Shown piece after piece: positions 8,049 to 18,081 of a stretch of DNA of 64,000 nt. Within the stretch, counting starts at the first letter, position 1. Every line of letters begins with the position of its first letter. Both the position numbers and the translations under genes were made by a program. The DNA is from Candidatus Geothermocultor quzhuomuensis (GTDB lineage: Bacteria; Actinomycetota; Aquicultoria; Geothermocultorales; Geothermocultoraceae), in contig JACVJC010000005.1 of NCBI GenBank assembly GCA_015711795.1, forward strand, positions 24,709 to 88,708, read 5' to 3'. The notes beneath the pieces are model-generated. The model made no database searches. It was given only the letters and a program-made list of their open reading frames with translations, and was not told the DNA's origin.

Positions 8049-10861
8049 TAAGAACCTCCCTTTACCTTATCAAGTTTTTCTATTACTCTTATGCATTCAC
8101 TGCAAAGAGAAGGGTATTGGGGGTTTTCCCCAGTTGACTTTCTGTAATTCCAACACCTTTCACATTTATTTGTTTTAACCCTCGCCACCATTACAACTAA
8201 GCCTTTCAAGGTTTCACTGTGATAAATTATTTTATTTAAATTTTCCTCTTCAGTAAAATCGGCATCTTGAGCTAATAAGTTTACTTCAGAAACGATAAAA
8301 ATGGTAGGTAAGAGAGCACAATAGTCTTGAATTAATTCCCCTTGGCTTCCCTCAGCTTTCAAAATAATACTCGCTTCTAGTGAATCCTTTATTATTCCAT
8401 GGTCGCGGGCTCTTTCCAAAGCTTTTAAAACCTCACTTCTAATTGAAAGCAGTTTCTCCCACCTTTCCTCAATAACCTTATCAAGATATTTGGAATTTAC
8501 AGTAGGCCACTTACTTAAATGAACACTCTTTGCTCCCTCTTTGACTTCTTCAGGCAAATGCTGCCAGATTTCTTCGCAGGTAAATGTTAATATAGGTGAT
8601 AAAATTTTAGTTAAGTTTACAAGAATTTCTAACAAAGCAGTTTGAGCAGATCTTCTCTCCTTTGAGGAAGGTAAAGTAGTATAAAGGCGATCTTTTAAAA
8701 CATCAAAATAAAATGCACTTAAGTCATTAGCACAAAAGAAATTAATACTCTGAAAAACAAGGTGAAAGCGATATTGGCGATAATAATTATCGACTTTATC
8801 GATAAGACGATTGATCTTAAGAAGAGCCCATTTGTCAATTTCCTCCATTTCTTGATAAAGAACTGAGTCTCTTTTAAGGTCAAAGTCATACAAATTACCT
8901 ATGATAAACCGAGCAGTATTTCGAATGCGCCGATAGACCTCAACTAATCTTTGAAGTATCTCATTGGAAACAGCAACATCAGAAGAGAAATCAGAGGAAG
9001 CAACCCAAATTCTAAGAATATCAGCCCCAAGTTTTTTTATTACTTCTAATGGATCAATTACATTCCCTAAGGATTTTGACATCTTCCTTCCTTCTTCATC
9101 GACGACAAAACCGTGAGTTAAGACGGTACGGTATGGTGGAGCATTTTTACACCCAACAGAGGTCAAGAGTGACGATTGGAACCAGCCTCGATGCTGGTCA
9201 CTTCCCTCAACATAAAGGTCAGCTGGCCAAGATAATTCCTTCCTCTTTTCTAAAACTGCAGCATGACTAATACCTGATTCAAACCAAACATCAAAAATAT
9301 CAGTTTCCTTGGTAAACTTGTTACCACCACAATTTGTGCAACTAATTTCAAAACTTAAAATCTCATCGGCTTTCTTGCGAAACCAAGAATCAGCTCCTTC
9401 TTTCCTAAACAATTCAGCAACAACTGCTATTGTTTTTTCCGTTATTAATTCTTTACCGCAACTTTCACAGTAAAAAATGGGAAGAGGTACCCCCCAAGAG
9501 CGCTGACGAGAGATGCACCAATCTGGTCTTTCCTCAACCATAGAGGTAATTCGATTGATGCTCCATTCAGGGATCCATTCTACCTCCTTAATAGCTTGAA
9601 GTGTTTTTCGGCGAAGATTGAATTCTTTATCCATAGAAATAAACCATTGTTCAGTAGCTCTAAAGATAACTGGATTTTTACAGCGCCAACAGTGGGGGTA
9701 AGAATGGGTCACTTGCTCACTTCTAACTAACAATTCTCTCTTTTCTAAGTCATCAATAATTAAATCATTAGCCTTGTAGATATGATTTCCTTTGAACTTC
9801 CCAGCTTCTTCAGTAAAATAACCTCGATTATCAACAGGCATAGGGGAAGGGAGATTGTACTTTAAACCAATTTGGTAATCTTCTTCGCCATGACCAGGAG
9901 CAATATGAACACAACCAGTTCCTTCATCTAAAGAAACAAAATCAGCTAAAATAACTTGTGAAGACTTTTCCTCAAAAAGAACATGAGTGCAATGTAATCC
10001 TTCTAGCTCTTTACCTTTAAAATCTCTAACAACCTCGTATTTCTCAAAAAATTTATCCACAAGGTTGTAACCTAAAATAAAAATTTGGTTCTCTACTTTA
10101 ATAGCTTGGTATTTTGCCTCTGGGTGAAGAGCAATAGCAACATTAGCCGGTAAGGTCCAAGGGGTTGTAGTCCAAATGAGAAAGTATGAAGAGCTCCCAC
10201 TAAACAGCTCGTCTTTTAAAGGGAACTTAATAACAATTGAAGGTGATAATTTTTCACTATATTCAATTTCTGCTTCAGCTAATGCTGTCTCGCAATGATA
10301 GCACCAGTAAATTGGTTTTCTTCCTTTATAAATAAGACCTCTTTGGTAAAGTTCTCCAAAAACCTCAATATTAGTAGCCTCGTATTCAAAATCTAATGTC
10401 AAGTAAGGTTTCTTCCAATCCCCAAAAATTCCCAGCCTTTTAAATTGTTCCTTTTGCCTCTCGACAAAATGAAGGGCATATTCCTTGCACTTTTTGCGAA
10501 ATTCCTCTTGATTTACCTTCCACTTCTCGATCCTAAGCTTCTTTTCAACTTCATATTCAATTGGCTGTCCATGGCAGTCCCAACCTGGTACAAAGGGAAC
10601 AAAATGGCCTTTGAGGATATTGTATCGCACAATAAAGTCTTTTAAAACTTTATTAAGAGTCGTCCCAAGATGAATATCTCCATTAGCATAAGGAGGGCCA
10701 TCATGCAAAATAAAAGGTTTTCCTAACTTATTTTGCTCAATGATAAGTTTATATAGGTCGATTTCTTCCCAAAATTTTAAAAATTCAAGCTCACGAAGAG
10801 CTAAATCTGCTTTCATAGGAAAATCAGTTCGAGGAAGATTAAGTGTTTCTTTGTAATTCAC
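8048..10861 (-). CDS. ileS: Isoleucyl-tRNA synthetase
   Basis: 937 residues, the normal size for bacterial IleRS. The class I HIGH motif appears as PYANGDIHLGT (about 57-67), the editing domain as WTTTPWTLPANV, the KMSKS loop as KMSKSLGNV, and the C-terminal zinc site as C-E-R-C ... C-S-E-C. This arrangement with an N-terminal PPYANG and C-terminal zinc finger is the bacterial (IleRS1-like) type. The GTG start at 10861 has GGAGG six bases upstream. The leader 10862-11094 shows no T-box consensus, so regulation by uncharged tRNA is not supported. Confidence 0.97.
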   Translation of the reverse strand: MNYKETLNLPRTDFPMKADLALRELEFLKFWEEIDLYKLIIEQNKLGKPFILHDGPPYANGDIHLGTTLNKVLKDFIVRYNILKGHFVPFVPGWDCHGQPIEYEVEKKLRIEKWKVNQEEFRKKCKEYALHFVERQKEQFKRLGIFGDWKKPYLTLDFEYEATNIEVFGELYQRGLIYKGRKPIYWCYHCETALAEAEIEYSEKLSPSIVIKFPLKDELFSGSSSYFLIWTTTPWTLPANVAIALHPEAKYQAIKVENQIFILGYNLVDKFFEKYEVVRDFKGKELEGLHCTHVLFEEKSSQVILADFVSLDEGTGCVHIAPGHGEEDYQIGLKYNLPSPMPVDNRGYFTEEAGKFKGNHIYKANDLIIDDLEKRELLVRSEQVTHSYPHCWRCKNPVIFRATEQWFISMDKEFNLRRKTLQAIKEVEWIPEWSINRITSMVEERPDWCISRQRSWGVPLPIFYCESCGKELITEKTIAVVAELFRKEGADSWFRKKADEILSFEISCTNCGGNKFTKETDIFDVWFESGISHAAVLEKRKELSWPADLYVEGSDQHRGWFQSSLLTSVGCKNAPPYRTVLTHGFVVDEEGRKMSKSLGNVIDPLEVIKKLGADILRIWVASSDFSSDVAVSNEILQRLVEVYRRIRNTARFIIGNLYDFDLKRDSVLYQEMEEIDKWALLKINRLIDKVDNYYRQYRFHLVFQSINFFCANDLSAFYFDVLKDRLYTTLPSSKERRSAQTALLEILVNLTKILSPILTFTCEEIWQHLPEEVKEGAKSVHLSKWPTVNSKYLDKVIEERWEKLLSIRSEVLKALERARDHGIIKDSLEASIILKAEGSQGELIQDYCALLPTIFIVSEVNLLAQDADFTEEENLNKIIYHSETLKGLVVMVARVKTNKCERCWNYRKSTGENPQYPSLCSECIRVIEKLDKVKGGS

Positions 10862-11094
10862 TTTGCCTCCAATTTAATATGACTGAAACATCATAATTTC
10901 TTTAGTGAGTATATAAAAGTGGAAAAACTTTGGGAAAAAGCTATCACAGCTAAAGAAAGTTGTCAATCCATTGCACTGATATCAAACCTTGATTTTGAAG
11001 AAAAGTTTGAAAAAAGTTAGAAGAGAATTTTTTGTAAGAATTATTTTTTCTCCTTTTCTCACCTTTTATTATTCCAATAGAATTTTTCTTGACC

Positions 11095-11802
11095 TTACTC
11101 TTCTTTATCCCCCATACTCTCTTGGTTCTCACCCTTTTCTTCTCTTTCTTCCTCTAATAATTCTTCTTCACCTTCCCACTCTTCAATCTCACCTTGAGAT
11201 TCTTCTAGTGACTCTTCGTTAATTATTCCTTCTTCTAAAGCTACTTCCTCAGACATCTCCCCAATAATTTCTGGTACTTCTTCTGTCTCTCCTTTTTCCT
11301 CCACTGAGACTGGAACTTCTGCCTTTTCTTGAGGAAGAACTGGTAATTTCTCAGCTTCTCTACTAAGCTCTTCCGCTGATGAGGCATAACTTTCTAGCAA
11401 AGTGTGAAATCTCTCCTTAAAATCATTAGCCAGCTTTTTGAGTGAATTTATTTCTGCTTGCTGTTCTTGTTTTTGAGTAAAAGCTTCTTGAATAATTTCC
11501 TTAGCTTTCAGTTCAGCATCTCGAATAATCAACTCGGCAGCTCTTCGCGCATTATTTTGAATCTCCTCAGCAGACTTTTGAGCAGCCAACATAGTGTCTT
11601 GGAGGGTTTGCTCAAAATTTTCATATTGCGCCAGCTTTTTCTGCAACCTTTCTACTTGTTCCTTCAAATCAATATTTTCTTGAAATAGTCTTTCAAATTC
11701 AGTAGCAACCTCATCTAAGAAAGAATCAACTTCTTCCTCATTGTAGCCACGAATTCCCCGCCTAAATTCTTTTTGATGAATATCCAAAGGGGTTAACCTC
11801 AT
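11095..11802 (-). CDS. divIVA: DivIVA-family cell division / polar scaffold protein
   Basis: 235 residues. The N-terminal membrane-binding region LTPLDIHQKEFRRGIRGY with E-E-V-D-S-F-L-D is the DivIVA signature, followed by coiled coil to about residue 150. The last 90 residues are a strikingly acidic, Glu-rich tail that is low in complexity. DivIVA oligomers recognise negatively curved membranes at poles and septa. Its place in divIVA-yggT-proC-sepF-yggS is the conserved Gram-positive order downstream of the division cluster. Confidence 0.93.
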   Translation of the reverse strand: MRLTPLDIHQKEFRRGIRGYNEEEVDSFLDEVATEFERLFQENIDLKEQVERLQKKLAQYENFEQTLQDTMLAAQKSAEEIQNNARRAAELIIRDAELKAKEIIQEAFTQKQEQQAEINSLKKLANDFKERFHTLLESYASSAEELSREAEKLPVLPQEKAEVPVSVEEKGETEEVPEIIGEMSEEVALEEGIINEESLEESQGEIEEWEGEEELLEEEREEKGENQESMGDKEE

Positions 11803-11815
11803 CTTTAACCTCCTC

Positions 11816-12097
11816 TCATAAGCTCAACAATAATCTGACAAGAAAATTGTGAAGAATTTCTAAACAAACTAGGGCAATAAAAGGGGTAAGATCTAAGCCA
11901 ATGCCTCCCAATTCAACAATAGGGATATAACGGCGGAAAAAGGAAAAGATTGGATCAGTGACATCGTAAACAAAATCTAACACTTTTCCAGCTCCACCTC
12001 CTAGAGAGATAGGAACCCAAGAATGAATTACCCTTACCAATATCATTAGGTACATCAACCAAAATATAACATCGACGAATGAGATTATCAATTTCAA
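11816..12097 (-). CDS. yggT: YggT-family membrane protein
   Basis: 93 residues with two hydrophobic segments and the family motifs L-V-R-V-I-H-S-W and V-T-D-P-I-F-S-F-F-R-R. YggT proteins are small integral membrane proteins of uncertain function, linked by gene order to sepF and division. The context here is the standard one, between proC and divIVA. Confidence 0.9.
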   Translation of the reverse strand: MKLIISFVDVIFWLMYLMILVRVIHSWVPISLGGGAGKVLDFVYDVTDPIFSFFRRYIPIVELGGIGLDLTPFIALVCLEILHNFLVRLLLSL

Positions 12098-12109
12098 TTT
12101 TTACCACTC

Positions 12110-12907
12110 TCATCCCATTTCTTTAGCTCTTTTAATTGCTTTTTTAACCCCTTTAAAAATCGCCCTTTTTAAACCCTCTTCTTCAAAAGCTTCTAAAGCA
12201 GCGATGGTTGTCCCACCTGGAGATGTCACCATGTCAATTAACAAAGCAGGATGTTTTCCTGTCTCCTTTAACATGTAACCAGCTCCAATTAAAGTTTCAA
12301 CTACTAACTTAGTAGAAATTTCCCTTGGTAGACCAGCTTTTAAGCCTGCCTCAACTAAACTCTCAACAAAATAGTAAAAGTAAGCTGGTCCGCAACCACT
12401 TAAAGCCATAGCTTCATTTTGATACTTCTCATCAAGAAAAATAACCTCCCCAACTGCCTTAAAAACTCTCTCCACTACATCTTTTACTTGAGAAGAAACA
12501 TTTTTGCCTAATGAAATAACAGACATCCCACGACCAATAAGAGCAGGTGTATTGGGCATAACTCGAACCAACTCAACTTCTTCCCCCAACTTCTGACAAA
12601 AATAACTAGTAGGAATACCCGCCACAATAGAAACTAAAATCTTTTTCTTAAAATCAGCCGAAGTTATTTCTTCCAAAACATCATTAAGTTGCTGAGGTTT
12701 AACTGCAAAAATAATGATGTCGCCTTTCTCAACAGCTTGGATATTGTTTTCAGCAGCTTCAACTCCGTAAGCTTTTTTAAGAAAAGAGGTTCTTTCCCTC
12801 CGAATATCACTAACCATAATTTCACTGGGATTAAAAGCTCCACTGGCTATTAATCCTTTAGTTAGTGCTTCTCCCATCTGGCCAGCACCAATGATTGAGA
12901 CTTTCAT
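12110..12907 (-). CDS. proC: Pyrroline-5-carboxylate reductase
   Basis: 265 residues. The Rossmann motif I-G-A-G-Q-M-G-E-A lies at residues 5-13 and the C-terminal P5CR signature as ALSGCGPAY followed by SPGGTT. It catalyses the last step of proline synthesis, reducing pyrroline-5-carboxylate with NAD(P)H. Although metabolic, it is a regular member of the yggS-sepF-proC-yggT cluster. The start ATG has a nearby AGGAG-type site. Confidence 0.94.
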   Translation of the reverse strand: MKVSIIGAGQMGEALTKGLIASGAFNPSEIMVSDIRRERTSFLKKAYGVEAAENNIQAVEKGDIIIFAVKPQQLNDVLEEITSADFKKKILVSIVAGIPTSYFCQKLGEEVELVRVMPNTPALIGRGMSVISLGKNVSSQVKDVVERVFKAVGEVIFLDEKYQNEAMALSGCGPAYFYYFVESLVEAGLKAGLPREISTKLVVETLIGAGYMLKETGKHPALLIDMVTSPGGTTIAALEAFEEEGLKRAIFKGVKKAIKRAKEMG

Positions 12908-12970
12908 CTTTTCTCCTTTTTAAAAGAACTAATCTTAACTATTCCCATTCAAAGAGAGTCAATTCTTTGA

Positions 12971-13396
12971 TTAAAATTGGTTAAAAATTTTTTCTTGAAG
13001 TTTCCTCTTTTCTTCAGGACCAATTTCAACATTTTTTGGGGTAATGACAAATACTTTATTAGCAATAGGAGTAATGGCACCATTTAAGGCATAAACAATA
13101 CCACTAGCAAAATCAACAACCCTTTTAGAAACTTCCTTATCTGTATCTTGAAGATTTATTATCACTGGAATGCCCGCTTTAAACTTATCAGCAATTGATT
13201 GAGCATCATTAAAAGTTCGAGGTTCAACAATGTGAACTTGCATAGAAACTGGCACTGGCTGGAGATTCCTTCTCTCCCGATAATACTCCCGATTAATCTT
13301 CCGAACCCGAGCAATTCCCTCTTCAACTAGCTCCTCGTCTTCTTCCTCCTCAACTAAGCCTAAAAAAGAAAGGGTTTTTTGTAAAAAATCTTTCAT
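12971..13396 (-). CDS. sepF: SepF cell division protein
   Basis: 141 residues. An N-terminal amphipathic helix (MKDFLQKTLSFLGL) serves as membrane anchor, an acidic/basic linker follows, and the DUF552 core carries VHIVEPRTFNDAQSIAD and VDFASGIVYALNG. SepF polymerises into rings, binds the FtsZ C-terminus and tethers it to the membrane. The ATG at 13396 is preceded by GGAGGAG at the right spacing; a longer frame starting at a TTG would overlap that ribosome site. The site is embedded in the last codons of yggS, so the two are coupled. Confidence 0.94.
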   Translation of the reverse strand: MKDFLQKTLSFLGLVEEEEDEELVEEGIARVRKINREYYRERRNLQPVPVSMQVHIVEPRTFNDAQSIADKFKAGIPVIINLQDTDKEVSKRVVDFASGIVYALNGAITPIANKVFVITPKNVEIGPEEKRKLQEKIFNQF

Positions 13397-13397
13397 T

Positions 13398-14078
13398 TTA
13401 AACTCCTCCAAAAATTGCTCTCCCCAAACGAATCATATTAGAACCTTCCTCAATAGCAACCTCAAAATCATTACTCATTCCCAAAGAGAGATACTTTATC
13501 TCAAAATTTTCTCCCTTTATTCTTTTTGCTTTTTCAAACAATTCTCTCATTTTTCTAAAATAAGGTCTAGTTTTCTCCGGTTCAACAAAGGGTGCAATAG
13601 CCATAAGCCCCATTATTTTGAGGTTTTTGTAAAATGCCAAGCTTTTTAAAAAAGAGATTGTCTCTTCTTCTTTTACTCCATATTTGCTTTCTTCGCCTGA
13701 AATATTGACTTCTACTAATAACTCTTGCACTTTACCAACCTTCTTTGCCCTTTTATCAATCTCCTCAGCCAGTTTTAAATTATCTAAAGAGTGAATGAGG
13801 TCAATTGAGTTAACAATATACTTAACCTTATTGCGTTGAAGGTAACCTACAAAATGCCATTTTATTTTCTCCTCTTTTAAGAGGGGATACTTTTCGAGAA
13901 ATTCCTGAACTCGATTTTCTCCTATCTCAGTTATCCCTTCCTCAATAGCTTCTTTAATTTTAAGAACAGGTACATTTTTAGTCACTGCGATTAGTCTTAT
14001 TTCTTCTGGTTTTCGTCCTGCTTGTTTTGCCGCTTTATTAATTATCTCCCTTACCTTAAGGATATTTTCTTTTATCAT
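13398..14078 (-). CDS. yggS: PLP homeostasis protein (YggS/PLPBP)
   Basis: 226 residues, a single alanine-racemase-type barrel. The PLP-binding lysine is in AVTKNVP near residue 34, with GENRVQEF and WHFVGYLQRNK following and the phosphate-binding LSLGMSNDFEVAI near the C-terminus. The family has no known enzyme activity and buffers pyridoxal phosphate. It is adjacent to sepF as in most Gram-positive genomes. Confidence 0.93.
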   Translation of the reverse strand: MIKENILKVREIINKAAKQAGRKPEEIRLIAVTKNVPVLKIKEAIEEGITEIGENRVQEFLEKYPLLKEEKIKWHFVGYLQRNKVKYIVNSIDLIHSLDNLKLAEEIDKRAKKVGKVQELLVEVNISGEESKYGVKEEETISFLKSLAFYKNLKIMGLMAIAPFVEPEKTRPYFRKMRELFEKAKRIKGENFEIKYLSLGMSNDFEVAIEEGSNMIRLGRAIFGGV

Positions 14079-14118
14079 TTCTCAATGAAATTTTAAAGCT
14101 ACCCTTTTCTTATTAATC

Positions 14119-14775
14119 TTAATCAAACTCCTTAAATTCTCCTGTAACAAGATATGCAACCCTCTCACCAATATCAACTGCATGATCAGCAATTCTCTCT
14201 AAATATCGAGAAATCAAAACCATAGTAGTTGCCCAATCCAATGAATGTTCCTCGGCTGAGCAACGAGCCAACGCCTTAAAGAAATCTTTAAAAAGACCAT
14301 CGATTGGTTCGTCCAGTTTGGGCAATTCTTCAGCCAACTTAAGGTCATTTTTTTCAAAGGCTTCAATACTTGCACTGACTACCTGACGAGTGTGTTCACC
14401 CATTTTAGAAATAAGCTCAACTAAAGAGTTCTCTCTTTCACTCGGTATCTTAGTTAAATGCTTTACTGCTTTAGCCATATTAAAAGCCAAGTCACCCATT
14501 CTCTCTAAATGTATTGAGATGAAAAGAACTGAATGAATTAATCTTAAATCTCTAGCAACCGGGCTTTGAGTAGCAACCAAACTAATTCCTTTTTCTTCAA
14601 TCTCTATTGTTTTCTTGTCTATTAAATCGTCGTTTTGGAAAACAGCATTTGCTTTTTCTGCGTTTCCTTCAATAACTGCTTCCAAAGCTAAAGCAATTGA
14701 TTTTTCAACCTGTTTCCCAACCTCCACTACCTCCTTCTTTAAATCTTTCAGCTCCTCATGAAAACTTTTTCTCAT
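14119..14775 (-). CDS. phoU: Phosphate uptake regulator PhoU
   Basis: 218 residues, two three-helix PhoU repeats, each with the metal-binding E-R-[IM]-[AG]-D pattern: L-E-R-M-G-D-L-A and L-E-R-I-A-D-H-A. PhoU conveys the activity of the Pst transporter to phosphate signalling and limits uptake. It is the last gene of the pst operon, 14 bases after pstB. No PhoR/PhoB pair lies in the window. Confidence 0.94.
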   Translation of the reverse strand: MRKSFHEELKDLKKEVVEVGKQVEKSIALALEAVIEGNAEKANAVFQNDDLIDKKTIEIEEKGISLVATQSPVARDLRLIHSVLFISIHLERMGDLAFNMAKAVKHLTKIPSERENSLVELISKMGEHTRQVVSASIEAFEKNDLKLAEELPKLDEPIDGLFKDFFKALARCSAEEHSLDWATTMVLISRYLERIADHAVDIGERVAYLVTGEFKEFD

Positions 14776-14789
14776 CTTTCATCCTCCAT

Positions 14790-15566
14790 TTATCCAAATC
14801 TTCCAGTAATATAATTTTCGGTTCTCTTATCTTTTGGATTAGTAAAAATAACCTCAGTTGAATCATATTCAATTAATTTAGCCGGCCCGTTAGTATTTTC
14901 AGCAAGAAGAAAAGCTGTAAAGTCAGAAACCCGAGCTGCTTGCATCATGTTATGGGTAACAATGATTATTGTGTAGCTTTGCTTTAATTCATCTATTAAA
15001 TCTTCTATTTTTTGTGTCGAGGTAGGGTCGATAGCCGAACAAGGCTCATCCATTAAAATTACTTCAGGATTAACCGCTAAAACGCGAGCAATACAAAGTC
15101 TCTGCTGTTGACCTCCAGAAAGAGAAAGGGCTGGCGTGTGAAGTTTATCTTTTACCTCTTTCCAAAGAGCAGCTTTATCCAAGCTCTTCTCAACAATCTC
15201 ATCCAACCTTTTTTTATCTTTTATCCCGTGAATCCGTGGACCGTAAGCTACATTTTCATAAACTGACATTGGAAATGGATTGGGATGTTGAAAAATCATT
15301 CCTACTCTTCTTCTCAAATCAGCAACATTTACTTCACCACTATAAATATCTTCTCCATCGAGGAAAATTTTTCCTTCTATCCGAGTTTCTTCTATCAGAT
15401 CGTTCATCCGATTAAGGCACCTTAAAAAAGTTGATTTACCACATCCAGATGGACCAATAAAAGCCGTTACTTTATTAGCACTTATGTCAATAGTTATGTT
15501 CTCTAACGCTTTAAAGGTTCCATACCAAAAATCTAAATTTTGAACTTTAAAAGTTACCTTAACCAA
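14790..15566 (-). CDS. pstB: Phosphate ABC transporter ATP-binding protein
   Basis: 258 residues. Walker A is G-P-S-G-C-G-K-S-T, the ABC signature L-S-G-G-Q-Q-Q-R, and Walker [14 protein letters not shown]; the CLNRMNDLI stretch after Walker A is specific to PstB. It powers phosphate import with PstC and PstA. The start is a TTG supported by AGGAGAGG. Confidence 0.96.
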   Translation of the reverse strand: MVKVTFKVQNLDFWYGTFKALENITIDISANKVTAFIGPSGCGKSTFLRCLNRMNDLIEETRIEGKIFLDGEDIYSGEVNVADLRRRVGMIFQHPNPFPMSVYENVAYGPRIHGIKDKKRLDEIVEKSLDKAALWKEVKDKLHTPALSLSGGQQQRLCIARVLAVNPEVILMDEPCSAIDPTSTQKIEDLIDELKQSYTIIIVTHNMMQAARVSDFTAFLLAENTNGPAKLIEYDSTEVIFTNPKDKRTENYITGRFG

Positions 15567-15582
15567 TTTTTTACCTCTCCTT

Positions 15583-16398
15583 TTAAATTCTTCTTACAAA
15601 CAATCGGGCTGTTAAATTAAATCCCAATATAAATAAAAGTAACAAAAAGGAAGTCCCAAAAGCAATGTTTAAAGAAATTCCCTCAGTTGCTAAGAGGTAA
15701 AGGTGCAAAGTCATGGTGCGACCAGGGTCAGTTGGAAAAATTGGAATGTTAATTGCCATACCAGCTGTAAACATTACGGCTGCAGTCTCTCCAAAAGCTC
15801 TTCCTATCCCAAGGATAATCCCTGTTAATATTCGGCCGCTTGCAGCAGGTAAAATAATATTTTTAATAGTTTGCCACTTAGTTGCACCTAAACCATAACT
15901 CCCCATGTAATAACTTTTAGGGACGCTTAAAATTGCCTCCTCTGTAGCTCTCATAACTATGGGTAAAATCATTAAAGCGAGAGTTAAAGCACCAGAAAGC
16001 ATTGAGAATCCCATCCTTAAAACTTCAACAAAAAAAGCCATTCCAAATAAGCCAAAAACAATAGAAGGAACAGAGGCTAACGAATCAGCCCCAAATCGAA
16101 TTAACTTTACTACTTTTCCTTCATGTGCGTACTCCGTAAGGTAAATTGCTCCGCCAATAGCAATTGGAGAAACAATAATCCCAGCCAGAAGGGTAAGATA
16201 AAAAGTGGCAACAATAGTGGGGAAAATGCCCCCTTTCATTCTAATTCCCTCTGGAGAAGAAAAAATAAATTTTAAGCTTAAGGCAGGAGCCCCTTTAATG
16301 AAAATATAAAGAATTAAGATGAGTAAGATGATAACAACGGCTAAAGCTGAAATCCAGAGAATCAATAAAGCAATTTGATTTGCTAATCTTCTATTCAT
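15583..16398 (-). CDS. pstA: Phosphate ABC transporter permease PstA
   Basis: 271 residues with six predicted membrane helices and the inner-membrane-component motif [20 protein letters not shown] (EAA-type loop) that docks the ATPase. It forms the phosphate channel with PstC. Its ATG overlaps the pstC stop by one base, implying coupled translation. Confidence 0.95.
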   Translation of the reverse strand: MNRRLANQIALLILWISALAVVIILLILILYIFIKGAPALSLKFIFSSPEGIRMKGGIFPTIVATFYLTLLAGIIVSPIAIGGAIYLTEYAHEGKVVKLIRFGADSLASVPSIVFGLFGMAFFVEVLRMGFSMLSGALTLALMILPIVMRATEEAILSVPKSYYMGSYGLGATKWQTIKNIILPAASGRILTGIILGIGRAFGETAAVMFTAGMAINIPIFPTDPGRTMTLHLYLLATEGISLNIAFGTSFLLLLFILGFNLTARLFVRRI

Positions 16399-17240
16399 CA
16401 GGCTCTTTTCCTTAAAGAAAAAAATCTAACAAAAGCCACTAATAACATTGAGATTAAAAGGAGAACCAACCCCATTGAAAAAAGAGCAACTTGATGGTCG
16501 CCAGACGCATAAGACATATCCAAAGCAATGATGCTAGTTAAAGTGCTTACTCCATCCTTTAATGAGGTTGGAATAACTGGAGAATTGCCAAGAACCATTA
16601 AAACAGCCATTGTTTCACCAACAGCTCTCCCCAAGCCTAAAATAATAGCTGTAATAATTCCTTGAGAAGCAGCTGGCAAAATTATCTTCCAAATAGTTTG
16701 CCAATGAGTCGCACCTAAAGCCATTGAGCTCATTTTAAATCCCTTAGGAACTGAAGAAATAGCATCTTCAGAAATTGTGGTAATAGTGGGAAGAATCATA
16801 ATAGCTAAAACTATCCAGCCAGTGGCTAGAGAAAATCCTGAACCTCCAAAAATTTTACTGACAATAGGAACCAAAATAACAATGCCAAAAAAACCATATA
16901 TCACAGATGGAATCCCAGCTAAAAGTTCAACAGCGGGTCGGATAATTTTTTTAGCCTTTAAGGGAGCTATTTCAGCTAAAAAAATTGCTGTAGCTAAAGC
17001 TAAAGGTGTTCCAATTAAAAGAGCACCTAGAGTAACTAAAAAACTTCCAACAATAAAGGGAAAAATCTCAAACTTTCCTTTAGAAGGAATCCAGTTTGTT
17101 CCGAAAAGAAATTCAAGTAAATCAACCTTTTGAAAGATTGGAAAACCCTTAAAGCCTACGAAAAGGAAAATCATAAAAACACCAAGGATGGCAATTAAGG
17201 CTGAAAAAAGAAATAAAAAGTAAAGTATTTTCTCTTTAAT
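16398..17240 (-). CDS. pstC: Phosphate ABC transporter permease PstC, probable ATT start
   Basis: 280 residues if read from the ATT codon at 17240. An ATG start at 17174 would remove most of the first membrane helix and leave no ribosome site. Upstream in the same frame, 22 codons encode a Lys/Glu-containing N-end and a hydrophobic helix (KILYFLFLFSALIAILGVFM), typical for PstC, up to an in-frame TAA. Within this extension no ATG, GTG or TTG occurs, but ATT lies 7 bases after GGAGG. The rest of the gene has the usual permease motif EDAISSVPKGFKMSSMALGAT. It is the second gene of pstSCAB-phoU. Confidence 0.92.
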   Translation of the reverse strand: MKEKILYFLFLFSALIAILGVFMIFLFVGFKGFPIFQKVDLLEFLFGTNWIPSKGKFEIFPFIVGSFLVTLGALLIGTPLALATAIFLAEIAPLKAKKIIRPAVELLAGIPSVIYGFFGIVILVPIVSKIFGGSGFSLATGWIVLAIMILPTITTISEDAISSVPKGFKMSSMALGATHWQTIWKIILPAASQGIITAIILGLGRAVGETMAVLMVLGNSPVIPTSLKDGVSTLTSIIALDMSYASGDHQVALFSMGLVLLLISMLLVAFVRFFSLRKRA

Positions 17241-17251
17241 TTTTTACCCTC

Positions 17252-18064
17252 CTAAGGAGTAATAATTGGAACATATTCTCTGCTAACAATTTTATTTTGG
17301 ACAGTTGAGCTTAAGACAAAATCGATAAAATCTTTAACCAATCCTTTTGGCTTTCCCTTAGTTAGAAAATGCAACTTTCGATAAAGTTCATATTCCCCTT
17401 TCCTGACTGCTTCTCTAGTCGGATAAACTCCATTATATTTAATAACCTTAACTTCTTTGGTAACGTAGCTCAAAGAAATGTAGCCAATTGCTCTAGGGGT
17501 ACGAGAAATAATAGAACGAACCTGCCCCGTGCCTGATTGAATTACTGCTTTCCTTAAAAACTCTTCTTCCCCCATCACTAATTTAGAAAAAGCCTCCCTC
17601 GTTCCAGAAGCTTCATCTCGATTTACTACCAATATTTCTTCATCATCACCACCAAATTTTTTCCAGTTGGTAATTTTTCCAGCAAAAATAGCTTTAACTT
17701 GTTCCTTATTTAAGCTTTCAACAGGATTAGATTTATTAACAATGATAGCAATGGCATCAATAGCCACAGGGATATCTACCAGACCAAGATTTTTTTCCTC
17801 CTCTTTTAACTCTCGAGACGAGGTTCCAATGTCAACTACTCCTCTAGCGACTGCTTCAATTCCAGCACTTGAACCACCACCTTGAACATTTATTTTTATA
17901 CCACCATGCTTTTTCATATAAACTTCAGCAACTCCTTGAGTTAAAGGAAGAAGAGTGGTTGAGCCAGCTATATTTAATGTATTTACCCTTCTTTCGCTCA
18001 TACATCCATAATTAAAGAGCAAGAAAGATAAAAATAATAGATAAAATATTCTTCTCTTCCTCAA
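17252..18064 (-). CDS. pstS: Phosphate-binding lipoprotein PstS
   Basis: About 270 residues. A signal peptide with lipobox F-N-Y-G-C precedes the phosphate-binding domain, with NIAGSTTLLPL, QGGGSSAGI and NRDEASGTREAF contacting phosphate in homologues. It captures phosphate outside the membrane and delivers it to PstCA. The TTG at 18064 is chosen because GGAG lies 9 bases before it and it gives a normal signal peptide; a longer reading frame would overlap pgeF by 90 bases with no signal peptide at its front. Confidence 0.94.
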   Translation of the reverse strand: MRKRRIFYLLFLSFLLFNYGCMSERRVNTLNIAGSTTLLPLTQGVAEVYMKKHGGIKINVQGGGSSAGIEAVARGVVDIGTSSRELKEEEKNLGLVDIPVAIDAIAIIVNKSNPVESLNKEQVKAIFAGKITNWKKFGGDDEEILVVNRDEASGTREAFSKLVMGEEEFLRKAVIQSGTGQVRSIISRTPRAIGYISLSYVTKEVKVIKYNGVYPTREAVRKGEYELYRKLHFLTKGKPKGLVKDFIDFVLSSTVQNKIVSREYVPIITP

Positions 18065-18081
18065 AGTTAAATCACTCCATA

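Noticed and set aside
10862..11094. T-box leader for ileS (and for trpS at 38739-38913)
   Set aside because: No T-box consensus or specifier stem could be found in either spacer.
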